From: Anaerolineae bacterium
GTDB lineage: Bacteria; Chloroflexota; Anaerolineae; UBA1429
Direction of reading: 5' to 3'
DNA length: 7,259 bases
NCBI GenBank assembly: GCA_016928125.1
Contig: JAFGLK010000280.1
Coordinates: 1 to 7,259, forward strand
Shown: piece after piece, positions 1 through 6,394 of the stretch
Layout of the letters: each line of letters opens with the position of its first letter
Position numbering within the stretch: the first letter of the stretch is position 1
The notes under the pieces: generated by a model
Seen by the model: only the letters and a program-made list of their open reading frames with translations
Database searches by the model: none
Told to the model about the DNA's origin: nothing
Made by a program: the position numbers and the translations under genes

Positions 1-811
1 AATAGTGCTTGCGCAGCCGGCGGACGCGCTCGGGCGTGGCGTGGCTGGCGCGCACCACGGTGATGCCATGGCGCCCCTCATCGGTACGCTGCTCGGCCCA
101 CAGCTCGTCGGGGATGCCCGCCAATTCCTCATCGGTCACCTGGGGCATGGGGATGTCCGCATCGTCGTACAGATCGAGGTAGCGACGGGGCGGATCGTAT
201 AGGTCGTGTGGGCTGAGAAAGCCAACGTGCAGATAGAACGGCTGCTCGCCCTCCCAGCGATCGAGCCAGTCCAGGGTGCGATTGGTCACCCAAATGTCGG
301 GGTGAAGCGCCTCGGGCAGGGGCCACTCGATCGCGGCCAGGTTGTCATACCAGTTGGGATCGGTCTCGTGCAGGTTGAGGGGCAGCTCATAGCCCGCCGC
401 CATGACCGCCTGGGCCCACTCACTGTAGAGACCATCGGGTCCAGGTTGGCGCATGTATTTGTTGCCCTGCTCGCCGATCCGCTCGCAAAAGCCCTGCTGC
501 GGGAGATGGGTCTTGCCGATGCTCACCGTGTGGTAGCCGCTCTGCACGAGACGATTGAGCCAGTGCAGCCGCCCGGAGGAGCGGTAGAAGCCCAGGATGC
601 CCGTGGTATGCGGGTAGAGGCCCGTGTAGAACGCCGCCCGGCTCGAGACGCAGGTGGCTGCGCAAGAGAACGCACGCTCGAACACGACGCCGCCCTCGGC
701 AAAGCGGTCCAGCGTAGGCGTCACCATCCAATCGGCCCCCAGGCAGTAGAGCGTATCGCCGCGCTGCTGCTCTGCGCTGAGAAAAATGATGTTCGGTCGT
801 GTGGATGTCAT
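1..811 (-). CDS. Sulfatase (S1/alkaline phosphatase superfamily), 3' end outside window
   Basis: The first 270 residues of a sulfatase are visible; the C-terminal part lies beyond the left edge. Members hydrolyse sulfate esters (some relatives phosphonate or phosphate esters) using a formylglycine made from an active-site Cys or Ser. The N-terminal strand (residues 7-19, NIIFLSAEQQRGD) is the usual first metal-binding strand. The active-site region is at 54-65 (CVSSRAAFYTGL), the GKTH lysine-histidine motif at 99-102, and the PFYLHVGFLSPH strand with its conserved His at 191-202, then YLDLYDD at 211-217 as in arylsulfatases. Start ATG at 811 has a strong GGAGGT five bases upstream. No signal peptide is seen, so it is probably cytoplasmic. 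Two oddities: Glu14 stands where the family usually has a metal-binding Asp, and Ser56 replaces the Pro of CxPSR. The gene follows the DUF711 gene by 56 bases on the same strand and probably shares its promoter. The family call is secure; the substrate is unknown. Confidence 0.9.
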   Translation of the reverse strand, partial: MTSTRPNIIFLSAEQQRGDTLYCLGADWMVTPTLDRFAEGGVVFERAFSCAATCVSSRAAFYTGLYPHTTGILGFYRSSGRLHWLNRLVQSGYHTVSIGKTHLPQQGFCERIGEQGNKYMRQPGPDGLYSEWAQAVMAAGYELPLNLHETDPNWYDNLAAIEWPLPEALHPDIWVTNRTLDWLDRWEGEQPFYLHVGFLSPHDLYDPPRRYLDLYDDADIPMPQVTDEELAGIPDELWAEQRTDEGRHGITVVRASHATPERVRRLRKHY

Positions 812-867
812 GACGCACCTCCCGTGGTATGCAGGATTCATGATAGCGCTGGCCGGCATGGCCGAGC

Positions 868-2094
868 CTAGCGATTGCGCTGGGTGATCTGCAGAGCATC
901 GGCGCCCGCGAGCAGGCCCCCTGCGCCGCCGGGCTCCAGGGCCAGCACACCCCCGTCGGCAAAGTAAGCGAAATCGAAATGCACCGGATCGCCGGCGCGC
1001 TTTCCAGGCAGCGGCATCAGGCGCGCCGTGAGCGGCTTGTGCAGACGCGCCGAGAGGGCGGCCACGTCGTAGAGCAGGCGCTCCAGGGCTCGGGGCGCTG
1101 CGTCTCCGGGCAGTGGCACGGTATCCAGCCCGGTGCCGCACACCGCCGACCACTGGAGCAGCTCGCCCAGGCCGAGGCGACCCTCGGCGGAGCGTTGGGC
1201 CAGTACGGCGTCCTCCAGCACGGGCAGCATCAGGCCGCAGAAGCCCGTGTGGGGGAAGGCGGCGCGCTCGATGGCGTCGGTCAGGGTGGCAGCCGCCGCC
1301 AGCGTACCCGGACAGCCCAGCGGCGCCCCGCTCAGCGCCTCCAGGGTCGCGCCGATGCTGGCCCCGGGCGACGGGAAGGGCGCCAAGGAAAAGTCAATCC
1401 CGCCATAACGCAGTCGCTCTTCCGCGGCCAACGCCTCGGCCACAGCCGTCAATCGCCGCCCCTCGTGCTCGATGGCCCTCACGAGTCGGTCGTGGGCGTC
1501 CTGGATATCGCCCGCGGCGCGGGCCGCATCCAGGGCCAGATCTGCGGCCTCGGTGGCCAGCGCAAACAGAACCGAGTCCCCTGCCCCAGATGTGGGCTCG
1601 CTGTAGGCCGCCGGGAAAAAGGGCACGCCCGCGGGCACATTGGCCAGCGCGCCGAAGCGCAGATTGCCGAAACCATCCTCGATCTCGGCCGCGGCCTGGA
1701 TGACCTGCGCCGCGGCCCGTATCATCTGTCCGTCGATGACGCCGCGCCCGGGATCCAGGATATGGGCGGTAACGAACACCGAGCGCGTCGCGGCGAGCAG
1801 ATCAGGCACCTGAAGCAGCAGTTCCAGAGGCGCCGGCCCCAGAGAAAGGTACTCAAAGCCCTCCGCCGCGCAGGCGGCCTCGAGCTCGGAGGCCCAGGCG
1901 GGCAGCCCGCCAGCCTGAACAGATTCGGCCAGCGCGGGGAGCGCCTGGGTCGCCAGTCGGACCGTCTGCACCTCGTATCCGGCGGCCACAAACGCCTGCC
2001 TGGCCGTCCCGACCAGACGGCCCAGGTCGGCCAGACGGGACTCGCTGATCTGGGGCGCGATCTTGGTGAACAGGGTGATCGAGCGGATCTTCAC
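868..2094 (-). CDS. DUF711 (UPF0210) family protein
   Basis: A 408-residue protein that I recognise as DUF711/UPF0210, a family with no established biochemical function. Matching segments are the N-terminal VKIRSITLFT (1-10), a central ANVPAGVPFFPAAYSE (151-166) corresponding to the family's 'A.VEDNPFMAGAF' stretch, GGIDFSLAPFP (231-241), CGTGLDTVPLPGD (319-331) and the late LTARLMPLPGK region (355-365). It has no signal peptide or obvious membrane segment. The start is taken as GTG at 2094 because GAGGAGGT lies four bases upstream and the family similarity begins there. The frame stays open upstream to an ATG at 2304, but an ATG at 2142 in this frame overlaps the predicted -10 box, so upstream starts would precede transcription. 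It is the first gene of a likely two-gene transcript with the sulfatase. Family members are usually about 400-450 residues, so it appears full length. Confidence 0.85.
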   Translation of the reverse strand: MKIRSITLFTKIAPQISESRLADLGRLVGTARQAFVAAGYEVQTVRLATQALPALAESVQAGGLPAWASELEAACAAEGFEYLSLGPAPLELLLQVPDLLAATRSVFVTAHILDPGRGVIDGQMIRAAAQVIQAAAEIEDGFGNLRFGALANVPAGVPFFPAAYSEPTSGAGDSVLFALATEAADLALDAARAAGDIQDAHDRLVRAIEHEGRRLTAVAEALAAEERLRYGGIDFSLAPFPSPGASIGATLEALSGAPLGCPGTLAAAATLTDAIERAAFPHTGFCGLMLPVLEDAVLAQRSAEGRLGLGELLQWSAVCGTGLDTVPLPGDAAPRALERLLYDVAALSARLHKPLTARLMPLPGKRAGDPVHFDFAYFADGGVLALEPGGAGGLLAGADALQITQRNR

Positions 2095-2140
2095 GCACAC
2101 CTCCTCGGCTTGGCCTCTTGGCCAGATAGCATCTCGGGGC
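2095..2140 (-). promoter_or_regulatory. 5' leader of the DUF711 gene with small hairpin and ribosome binding site
   Basis: From a predicted transcript start near 2134 the leader is about 40 bases. It holds an inverted repeat, TGGCC (2111-2115) and GGCCA (2120-2124) with a four-base loop, and then the strong Shine-Dalgarno GAGGAGGT (2106 to 2099), which sets the GTG start at 2094. The hairpin is small and no switch structure is evident. Confidence 0.4.
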
Positions 2141-2169
2141 ATAGTAGTGCGAGCCTGGGGCTGAGTCAA
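2141..2169 (-). promoter_or_regulatory. Sigma70-type promoter for DUF711-sulfatase
   Basis: Read on the minus strand, TTGACT (2169 to 2164) is followed after exactly 17 bases by TACTAT (2146 to 2141). This is five of six and four of six matches to the consensus boxes at the ideal spacing. The predicted start near 2134 lies about 40 bases before the GTG start. It is back to back with the plus-strand promoter, with 16 bases between the two -35 boxes. Confidence 0.6.
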
Positions 2170-2185
2170 TCGGCAGGAATACACT

Positions 2186-2214
2186 TTGACAGGATTCCCA
2201 AGGAACGGCAGAAT
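2186..2214 (+). promoter_or_regulatory. Sigma70-type promoter for the unknown gene and Nudix gene
   Basis: A perfect TTGACA -35 box (2186-2191) is followed after 17 bases by CAGAAT (2209-2214), which matches four of the six -10 consensus positions. The predicted start near 2221 would give a leader of about 85 bases before the ATG at 2305. In a GC-rich genome a perfect -35 box in a divergent intergenic region is unlikely to be chance, although the -10 box is imperfect. Confidence 0.5.
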
Positions 2215-2304
2215 GGGTCTGCACGAGAGGGCACTGACGCCACAAGGATCTGCACACACTCCGGCCCCGATGCGAGGCGCCGCCAGGAAGGGCTGTGTAA
2301 CCAT

Positions 2305-3543
2305 ATGTCAAAAGCGAAACAGCGAGCTCGCAAGAGAGCCGCCCGCTCACAGCGAGATCGTGCCCAGGCTCAACGGCGAGAGGCGCGGCAACGACCGCGC
2401 CAGCCCAGCCCCCTGCCTGACGATGACGATCTGCTCCAAGATATGGCGCCGCTCTTTGAGGACATCGATCCGATCGAGGCAGGGGAGTCTTTCATGATGC
2501 GGGTCATGGAGCAGCTCGTCCGCAGCGAGGAACTGGCCTCAGAACCAGAGCTCCGGCAGGTTTTCTTTCCCCCCAGCACGTGCGCCCACGCGTTCTGGGA
2601 GATCCTTGACATTCTCGACCCGGAGTACGACCCCTCGCAAGGAGATCAGATACCCGAGGAGGCGGGCCAACGAGCCATCGAGCAAATCGCCGGGCTATTC
2701 TACAGTCATCCGGCGCGCGACGGCATCATGGCGAGCCTCGACGCCCTGCGGCAACGGTTGCGGCGAGAGGGCTGCCGCGACGCCGCTGCCAAAGCGGCGG
2801 GGCTGCAGTACTTTCTGGGCACCGATGTGGGAGAGGAGATTTGGCCCTTGGTCGGGCTGATTCAGGCCCTCGTGCGCCGCAGTGTGGAGGCCGGCATACG
2901 CCTTTCCAGGGTCACTGCATCCCTTGCGGATGGAATCGGGTCTGACGAGGATACCTCTTCAGACTCTGGTGAAACTCAACGAGCCTCTCTGGAAGAGTCC
3001 TTGGCGTCCCTCAGAGAGATCCCGGGCATGGAAAGCTTTATGAGCAAGGAGGTGGATAGGGCCTGGATCGAAGGACTGTCGGAGATGGCCAGGGGAGAGA
3101 TATTCCTGGGCCTCTATACGCCGCCAGAGATCATCGGCGCGCTGGACATCTTGCACGCGCAACACAAGGCGAGCGCACAGCAAGGAGAGACCCTGGACGC
3201 GATCCAGGAACGCGGTCACGACTTCACAGACGAAATGGCGCGCTACGTCGCAGAGCTTCTTTCCCCCAAGCGGCTGGAGCAGATGAGATCCCGCTTGCGG
3301 GAGGTGCGACGTGAGGCGGCCTCCGATCCTCCCATGGTGGCCTTTATCGATGGGTTGCTGGAGCGGCTCAGCGCGAAGGACCCGGCCCAGGGGCAGCGCC
3401 TCTGGTTGGCCCTGGCGCTACTTGGCGAGGCAAGTGCGGCGGTGGCCGCTTACAGAGAGATGAAGGCTGCGGAGGGGGAGGAACCGTCGGGAGCCGAGCG
3501 GACCGCCGGCGCACTGGAAGATCCTGGCGGAGGCGCCGCGTGA
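2305..3543 (+). CDS. Hypothetical protein with highly basic N-terminus, coupled to Nudix gene
   Basis: I do not recognise this 412-residue protein. Residues 1-32 are extremely rich in Arg, Lys, Ala and Gln (starting MSKAKQRARKRAARSQRDRA), like a nucleic-acid or ribosome-contacting tail. An acidic patch follows (DDDD at 39-42, then FEDIDPIEAG at 51-60). The rest looks mainly helical and soluble, with a low-complexity acidic/Ser linker around 210-225 (IGSDEDTSSDSGET) that seems to split it into two helical halves, and a Gly/Pro/Glu-rich C-terminal tail from about 390. No signal peptide or membrane segment is seen. ATG at 2305 is chosen because the basic start follows the intergenic region; a weak AGGAAGGG lies about 12 bases upstream. 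The same frame is open far upstream, but that part is antisense to the DUF711 gene. Its TGA overlaps the GTG start of the Nudix gene (GTGA), pointing to coupled translation. Function is unknown. Confidence 0.8.
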   Translation: MSKAKQRARKRAARSQRDRAQAQRREARQRPRQPSPLPDDDDLLQDMAPLFEDIDPIEAGESFMMRVMEQLVRSEELASEPELRQVFFPPSTCAHAFWEILDILDPEYDPSQGDQIPEEAGQRAIEQIAGLFYSHPARDGIMASLDALRQRLRREGCRDAAAKAAGLQYFLGTDVGEEIWPLVGLIQALVRRSVEAGIRLSRVTASLADGIGSDEDTSSDSGETQRASLEESLASLREIPGMESFMSKEVDRAWIEGLSEMARGEIFLGLYTPPEIIGALDILHAQHKASAQQGETLDAIQERGHDFTDEMARYVAELLSPKRLEQMRSRLREVRREAASDPPMVAFIDGLLERLSAKDPAQGQRLWLALALLGEASAAVAAYREMKAAEGEEPSGAERTAGALEDPGGGAA

Positions 3544-4172
3544 GCGCGCCGACGAGTGGCTCGCGCCCCATCGACAAGGTGACGGCCTTTGTGGTGCGCG
3601 GCGCAGGAGTGGCCCAGGAGCTCTTGCTCTTCTCGCATCCCTACGCCGGAGTGCAGATTCCCGCCGGCACCGTGGAGCTCGGCGAGACGCCCGAGGCCGC
3701 CGCGCTGCGCGAGGCGCGGGAGGAGACCGGCCTTCGCGGATTCGCGGATGTGCGCTATCTGGGCTGCGAGGATCTGGCCTTGCCAGAGGGCCTGCGCGCT
3801 ATGCTCGAGGGTCATACGGTGTACGCCCGGCCTGACAAGACCAGCTTTGACTGGGCGCGCCTGCCCCGGGCCACCTGGGTGCACCTGCTCAGACAGGAAC
3901 CTGGCTGGGCTCAGATCACCTACAAGGAGCCCGATCGGCTGCCCGATCCACAGTATGCCAGCTATCAGATCACGGGCTGGGTGCCTGCGCGGGTCCTGGC
4001 TGCGCGGCAGCGCCGCTTCCTCTACCTTCTCGAGTACCGAGGAGAGTCGCCACAGCGATGGCACGTGGACACTGACCATCACACCTTTGAGCTGTTCTGG
4101 GCGCCGCTAGCCAGGCTGCCAGAGATCATCCCGCCTCAGGATGGGTGGCTGCGCTACCTCAGGGATGTGTAG
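3540..4172 (+). CDS. Nudix hydrolase
   Basis: A 210-residue Nudix-fold pyrophosphohydrolase, which cleaves nucleoside diphosphates linked to another moiety using divalent metal ions. The Nudix box is perfect at residues 43-65: Gly43, Glu49, then REAREETGL at 57-65 with the metal-binding REXXEE glutamates. It is preceded by VQIPAGTVE, the typical strand before the helix. The C-terminal part (about 140-210) is longer than in a minimal Nudix domain of about 140 residues, with aromatic-rich segments (RWHVDTDHHTFELFW, 173-187) that may shape substrate choice. The GTG start at 3540 overlaps the stop of the preceding gene by four bases; there is no separate promoter, so it depends on the upstream gene's transcript. 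The substrate cannot be read from the sequence. The family call is secure. Confidence 0.93.
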   Translation: MSAPTSGSRPIDKVTAFVVRGAGVAQELLLFSHPYAGVQIPAGTVELGETPEAAALREAREETGLRGFADVRYLGCEDLALPEGLRAMLEGHTVYARPDKTSFDWARLPRATWVHLLRQEPGWAQITYKEPDRLPDPQYASYQITGWVPARVLAARQRRFLYLLEYRGESPQRWHVDTDHHTFELFWAPLARLPEIIPPQDGWLRYLRDV

Positions 4173-4175
4173 CCC

Positions 4176-5180
4176 TCAATTGCATCCCCCCCGAGGGAGC
4201 CCGGAGCGCTCGATGACGTTCGGGGGCACCTCCTCAAAAAGCGGGCTCACCGATACGCGATTGTGAATCCGACTGATGGCCTCCGCAAAGAGAGGCGCCA
4301 CCGAGACGATCTCGATGCGATCCGAGTCGGCGACCCAGGGGTTATCAACTGAATCGGTGCTGATGACCCGCTCGATGGGGCTCTCTTCGATACGCTGGAT
4401 CCCCTCTGGATTGAGCAGGATATGGGACAGCGCGGCCAGAATGCGTCGCGCGCCCCGCTTGCGCAGCAAATCGGCCAGATCGACCAATGTGCCGCCCGAG
4501 ATGCTGAAATCGTCGACGATCAGCACGTCTGCGTCGGCCACGTCGCCGATGAGCTCCAGCACCTCAGCATGCTCATCGTGCGCCACGCGGCGCTTGTCGC
4601 CGATGGCCAGGGATGCGTCCAGATGCGAGGCGAAACGACGGGCTCGCTTGGCGTAGCCAGCGTCAGGCGAGACCACGACCAGATTGTGCAGACCGTCCAT
4701 CCGCTTGATATACTCACATAACACGGGCAGGGCGTAGAGATGATCGACCGGCCCTTTGAAAAAGCCCTGGATCTGCGGGCTATGCAGGTCCATCGTCACC
4801 ACGCGATCCGCGCCGGCCAGCTCGATACACTCGGCGCAGACCCGCGCACGGATCGAGACGCGCGGTTCATCCTTCTTGTCGCCCTTGGCATAGCCAAAAT
4901 ACGGGATGATGGCCGTGATCGAGTCCCCGCTGGCCCGCTTGAAGGCGTCCATCCAGAAGAGGATCTCAACAAACTCGTCGTTGGGGTGCAGGCCGATCGA
5001 TTGCACCAGATAGGCATCTCGCCCGCGCACCGTCTCGCAAATCTTGACGTAGGTGTTGCCCTCCGAGAACTGCCTGACCTCGCTAGCGCCCAGCTCGCTG
5101 CCCAGGCACTGGCAGATCCTTTGCGCAAAAGGCGCGCCAGAGCTTCCGGCAAAGATCTTGATCTCGCCGCTAAAGATCAT
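4176..5180 (-). CDS. prs: Ribose-phosphate pyrophosphokinase (PRPP synthetase), divergent
   Basis: A 334-residue cytoplasmic enzyme of the family that makes PRPP from ribose 5-phosphate and ATP for nucleotide, His and Trp synthesis. Seen are FSEGNTYVKI (38-47), PYFGYAKGDKKDEPR (93-107), the metal-binding His region MDLHSPQIQGFF (130-141), SPDAGYAKRAR (171-181), the catalytic flexible-loop GDKRR (194-198), the PRPP-loop VDDFSISGGT (222-231) and the typical SVAPLFAEAI helix with VSPLF near the end (293-314). Length is close to the usual 310-320 residues. ATG at 5180 has GGAGGGGGA just upstream. Compared with typical class I enzymes, the usual DGE reads EGN, YARQDRK reads YAKGDKK, and DDMIDTGGT reads DDFSISGGT, which loses an Asp of the ribose-phosphate loop. 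It lies 65 bases after the epimerase gene on the same strand. It could be a paralogue with altered regulation or substrate; the gene symbol is by family only. Confidence 0.88.
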   Translation of the reverse strand: MIFSGEIKIFAGSSGAPFAQRICQCLGSELGASEVRQFSEGNTYVKICETVRGRDAYLVQSIGLHPNDEFVEILFWMDAFKRASGDSITAIIPYFGYAKGDKKDEPRVSIRARVCAECIELAGADRVVTMDLHSPQIQGFFKGPVDHLYALPVLCEYIKRMDGLHNLVVVSPDAGYAKRARRFASHLDASLAIGDKRRVAHDEHAEVLELIGDVADADVLIVDDFSISGGTLVDLADLLRKRGARRILAALSHILLNPEGIQRIEESPIERVISTDSVDNPWVADSDRIEIVSVAPLFAEAISRIHNRVSVSPLFEEVPPNVIERSGLPRGGCN

Positions 5181-5245
5181 AGTTCCCCCTCCCGGCACGA
5201 GACACTCGAAAAAACGGCTTGCACCACGGCTCGACAGACCAGACC

Positions 5246-6178
5246 TCAGGCTCCCACCGCGGACCGGAAATGGTCCACGGTCAGACGAAGCCCCTCCGCG
5301 AGATCCGTCTGCGGCTGCCAACCCAACTGCGCCTGGGCCTTGGCGCAGTCAAAATAGGTCAAGTAGACATCGCCGGGGCGCCTAGGCGCGCGCACGATCT
5401 CCACCTCGCGACCGATGATCTCCACCAGGCCGCGATAGAGCGCATTGACCGATGTTCCGCGACCCGTGGCGATGCAAAAGGCCTCGCCGCCGCCGCGCTC
5501 CAGGGCCAGCAGGTTGGCGCGTGCGACATCGCCCACATAGACATAGTCCTTCTGCTGCTCGCCATCCCAATCGATGCGCACGGGACGCCCTTGCAGAATG
5601 GCGTGGGCAAAGATGGCGATCACGCCCGCCTCGCCGCTGGGATCCTGTCGCGGCCCAAAGACGTTGCCGTAGCGCAGCGCCGTGAAATCGAGCCCGTGCA
5701 TATCGCGCCAGAAACGCAAATAGTGCTCGCTGGCCAGCTTGGTGATGCCATAGGGCGACTCGGGGTGCTGGGGCGTGCGCTCGTCTACGGGCATGCGCTC
5801 CGCCGTGCCATAGGTGGCCCCCGAGGAGGAGAACACCACCTTGCGTACACCGCTGCGTGTGGCGCACTGGAGCAGGTTGATCAGGCCCAGGATGTTGACC
5901 TGCGCATCGTGGGCGGGATCGTCGGTGGAGATCTTGACGCTATGTTGGGCCGCCAGGTGGCAGATCGCCTCGGGACGTTCGCTCTCCATCACCGCATCCA
6001 GTGCCGGATCGCGAATATCCAGACGATAGAATTGCGCCGCCGCATTCAGATTCTGCATCCGGCCGCCGCCATGCTCCCAGAGGTTATCCACCACGGCCAC
6101 CTGATGCCCTGTGGCCACCAATAGATCGACGACGTGCGAGCCGATAAAGCCTGCGCCGCCCGTCACCAGAACCTTCAT
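5246..6178 (-). CDS. NAD-dependent epimerase/dehydratase (UDP-glucose 4-epimerase type)
   Basis: A complete 310-residue extended short-chain dehydrogenase/reductase that probably interconverts nucleotide sugars such as UDP-glucose and UDP-galactose, for surface polysaccharide or glycan synthesis. The NAD-binding TGGAGFIGS is at residues 6-14, with Asp31 following the second strand. The HLAAQ strand is at 74-78, the catalytic SSSGATYG at 117-124, and the Tyr-Lys pair in SPYGITK at Tyr143 and Lys147. ALRYGNVFGPRQ (167-178) and the DYVYVGDVARA segment (211-221) are typical of GalE-like epimerases. ATG at 6178 has AAGGAG nine bases upstream. A promoter lies about 100 bases upstream, and the PRPP synthetase gene follows on the same strand. 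A dTDP-glucose dehydratase or UDP-glucuronate epimerase activity cannot be excluded, so no gene symbol is given. Confidence 0.92.
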   Translation of the reverse strand: MKVLVTGGAGFIGSHVVDLLVATGHQVAVVDNLWEHGGGRMQNLNAAAQFYRLDIRDPALDAVMESERPEAICHLAAQHSVKISTDDPAHDAQVNILGLINLLQCATRSGVRKVVFSSSGATYGTAERMPVDERTPQHPESPYGITKLASEHYLRFWRDMHGLDFTALRYGNVFGPRQDPSGEAGVIAIFAHAILQGRPVRIDWDGEQQKDYVYVGDVARANLLALERGGGEAFCIATGRGTSVNALYRGLVEIIGREVEIVRAPRRPGDVYLTYFDCAKAQAQLGWQPQTDLAEGLRLTVDHFRSAVGA

Positions 6179-6226
6179 TGCGCGCTACTCCTTGTCTGAG
6201 CTCCCCACGGAATGCGCGACCCACAC

Positions 6227-6242
6227 TCCTGATAGAGCAGGA
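6227..6242. repeat. Short inverted repeat in the epimerase leader
   Basis: TCCTG (6227-6231) and CAGGA (6238-6242) form a five-base inverted repeat around a six-base spacer. It sits between the predicted epimerase promoter and its ribosome binding site. It may be a small operator or leader hairpin, or chance. Confidence 0.25.
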
Positions 6243-6280
6243 ATACCAGCCAGTGAGCCCTCTCGCCGCAGACAACCACG

Positions 6281-6309
6281 ATCATACCAGGCCTCATTGA
6301 GCTTACAGC
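6281..6309 (-). promoter_or_regulatory. Extended -10 promoter for the epimerase gene
   Basis: Read on the minus strand, TGGTATGAT (6289 to 6281) is an extended -10 element: TG, one base, then TATGAT matching five of six positions. The -35 region at 17-base spacing (6309 to 6304) is weak, as expected for extended -10 promoters. The predicted start near 6274 gives a leader of about 96 bases before the ATG at 6178. The rest of the 216-base gene-free stretch 6179-6394 holds the two palindromes listed separately and no other recognisable element. Confidence 0.45.
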
Positions 6310-6312
6310 TCA
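6298..6312. repeat. Perfect palindrome over the -35 region of the epimerase promoter
   Basis: TGAGCT (6298-6303), TAC, AGCTCA (6307-6312) is a perfect 15-base inverted repeat. It covers the -35 zone of the extended -10 promoter, a position where a dimeric regulator could bind. A third TGAGCT copy lies at 6197-6202, near the ribosome binding site. No known operator is recognised. Confidence 0.35.
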
Positions 6313-6394
6313 GTATGGCTCGAATGTGGATTCAGAGCAAACCGGCGCCCATTGAGGAATGCGGGTGCGCGATCGCGCTGGCCAGGGGTGGAGG

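Noticed and set aside
841..867. GGCC-rich short inverted repeat between the DUF711 stop and the sulfatase start.
   Set aside because: The stem is only about four bases with no T-run, so it does not support a terminator within the proposed operon.
206..871. Plus-strand open frame of 221 codons opposite the sulfatase.
   Set aside because: The minus strand carries clear sulfatase motifs throughout, and the plus-strand translation resembles no family.
979..2304. Long open frame on the plus strand continuous with the unknown gene, which would give an 854-residue protein.
   Set aside because: It is antisense to the well-supported DUF711 gene, has low-complexity Arg/Gly/Gln-rich content, and lies upstream of the plus-strand promoter. 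Strong codon bias in GC-rich DNA produces such open frames.
4188..4226. Inverted repeat CCCCCGA / TCGGGGG as a possible bidirectional terminator between the convergent genes.
   Set aside because: The loop is 25 bases, no T-run follows on either strand, and the repeat lies inside the end of the PRPP synthetase coding sequence.
5199..5230. Run of six T on the minus strand between the epimerase and PRPP synthetase genes, as a possible terminator.
   Set aside because: No convincing stem precedes the T-run.
5219..6124. Plus-strand open frame of 301 codons opposite the epimerase.
   Set aside because: It is a mirror of the epimerase codons; the minus strand has all the family motifs.
6367..6378. 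Perfect palindrome GCGCGATCGCGC containing the cyanobacterial HIP1 core GCGATCGC.
   Set aside because: There is a single copy beyond the acetyltransferase stop, with no T-run, and GC-rich DNA yields such palindromes by chance; it is no sign of a cyanobacterial origin.
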